Shown here piece by piece: positions 6,797 through 7,466 of a DNA stretch of 7,466 nt. Position numbers and translations under genes: made by a program. The stretch spans positions 1 to 7,466 of the forward strand of contig JARGOJ010000428.1 of assembly GCA_029210225.1 (NCBI GenBank). The letters run 5' to 3'. The notes beneath the pieces are model-generated. The model made no database searches. It saw nothing but the letters and a program-made list of their open reading frames with translations, and had not been told where the DNA came from. Each line of letters begins with the position of its first letter. The stretch's first letter is position 1. The stretch is from Planctomycetota bacterium. Its GTDB lineage: Bacteria; Planctomycetota; J058; JARGOJ01.

Positions 6797-7466
6797 TTAT
6801 GGCAGTTTTGGTTCGGTGATGGGTGTTACATGACCGCTTAAAGCGTGCATAAAGTTCACCAAATCCGTCTTTTCTTGAGCGGTCAAGTTCAGTGGCTTGA
6901 TGCGATCGCTCAACCATTTGTTCTTCTCTCCGCCTTTATCGTAGAACTCAACCACATCCATGAGGGTTTTGTCACTGCCGTCATGCATGTACGGTCCGTT
7001 GTCGGCGATATTCCGAAGCCCAGGAGTTTTGAAGGCGCCGCGATCTTTTTCTTCCTTTGTGACGACATAGCGACCCCAATCAATGTCCTTCTTGGCCATA
7101 CCAACACCTATGTTCCAATAGAGCTCGTCCGTGAAGTTCGAACCTGTGTGACAAGTCGAGCAGGATGCCTTACCAAAGAAGAGAGCCTGACCACGAAGAG
7201 CCGACTTTGACATCGGTGTTTCCCGTGCAGCGGCGAGGTATTTCTGAGCGCGATCACGGATCTCAGGTTCGAGGTCTTCGTCGTTGAGGTCCAACTCGCG
7301 ATAGGGTTTGGCGCGTTCGTGGCGATCATAAGGAGAATCGCCAGAGAGTACGGTTCTTTCGAAGGCGGCGATGGCCATGCCGAGATGCTTCGACGTCACC
7401 TTGGAGGTGCCAAAGACGGCGAGGAACTGGAGGCGATAACCGGGGATGTTCTCGACGGTTTGACAC
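6797..7466 (-). CDS. Diheme cytochrome c peroxidase / MauG family protein, C-terminal part (5' end outside window)
   Basis: The frame is open to the right window edge. An in-frame GTG at 7397-7399 is not a real start, because the 22 codons before it continue family-like sequence (IPGY, FLAVFGTSK). The 222 visible residues form the end of the first heme domain (AFERTVLSGDSPYDR) and the whole C-terminal heme domain. The c-type heme site CSTCH is at visible residues 102-106, and the signature FKTPGLRN...GPYMHDG spans about 145-163, followed by DVVEFYDKGG. The N-terminal CxxCH and the export signal would lie beyond the edge. Family members act in the periplasm, reducing H2O2 with electrons from small cytochromes, or performing MauG-like oxidation of a protein substrate. 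A Tyr (visible 175) sits where I recall classic peroxidases placing the distal Met of the electron-transfer heme, which leans towards MauG-like. The stop is TAA at 6797-6799. The antiporter gene follows in a likely operon. Confidence 0.88.
   Translation of the reverse strand, partial: CQTVENIPGYRLQFLAVFGTSKVTSKHLGMAIAAFERTVLSGDSPYDRHERAKPYRELDLNDEDLEPEIRDRAQKYLAAARETPMSKSALRGQALFFGKASCSTCHTGSNFTDELYWNIGVGMAKKDIDWGRYVVTKEEKDRGAFKTPGLRNIADNGPYMHDGSDKTLMDVVEFYDKGGEKNKWLSDRIKPLNLTAQEKTDLVNFMHALSGHVTPITEPKLP

Noticed and set aside
7397..7399. GTG as a start codon for a 200-residue cytochrome protein
   Set aside because: The frame stays open to the window edge and the upstream codons match the peroxidase family, so this is an internal valine of a truncated gene.

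Overview
The window is a stretch of bacterial chromosome with about five genes and short intergenic gaps. It shows no tRNA or rRNA, no CRISPR array and no insertion sequence. The organism is probably Gram-negative: the right edge carries a periplasmic-type diheme cytochrome c peroxidase, and the 708-residue protein has an N-terminal export or anchor segment followed by a long extracytoplasmic part. Base composition is moderate but uneven. Long TPR proteins and strings of carboxypeptidase-regulatory-like domains are common in Planctomycetota/Lentisphaerota-type and Myxococcota-type genomes, but this window does not settle the phylum.

Left part (3-1532, + strand): one continuous TPR reading frame of about 11 repeats, open at the left edge and interrupted by a single in-frame amber codon at 630-632. 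The frame and the 34-residue repeat register continue perfectly across that stop. It is therefore a recent nonsense mutation, a base error or a readthrough site, and not two unrelated genes. The charged Ala/Glu/Arg-rich beginning suggests that a larger protein, possibly a Ser/Thr kinase with a TPR tail, starts outside the window.

Centre-left (1526-3652, - strand): a membrane-anchored protein with a very lysine-rich stalk and six tandem beta-sandwich (carboxypeptidase-regulatory-like) domains. Its stop overlaps the TPR gene's stop tail to tail by 7 bp.

Centre (3914-5569, - strand): a thiamine-diphosphate enzyme of the acetolactate synthase family, closest in motifs to FAD-independent catabolic enzymes (AlsS type). 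It is a single transcription unit. A leader region with a possible promoter and a perfect 8-3-8 palindrome lies in front, and a terminator with a 16-bp perfect stem lies behind. That terminator also insulates the anchored protein's gene from read-through.

Right part (5809-7466, - strand): the C-terminal half of a MauG/cytochrome c peroxidase family protein, followed after 28 bp and a strong Shine-Dalgarno sequence by a complete calcium/sodium antiporter. The two probably form an operon, ending in a weak terminator-like hairpin.

The genes look like separate functions: a scaffold or signalling TPR protein, a surface protein, pyruvate/acetoin or branched-chain metabolism, and peroxide plus cation handling. 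I see no clear previously undescribed multigene system. The points most worth a second look are the amber-split TPR gene, the unusual basic-stalk surface protein, the palindrome before the acetolactate synthase gene, and the peroxidase-calcium exchanger pairing.
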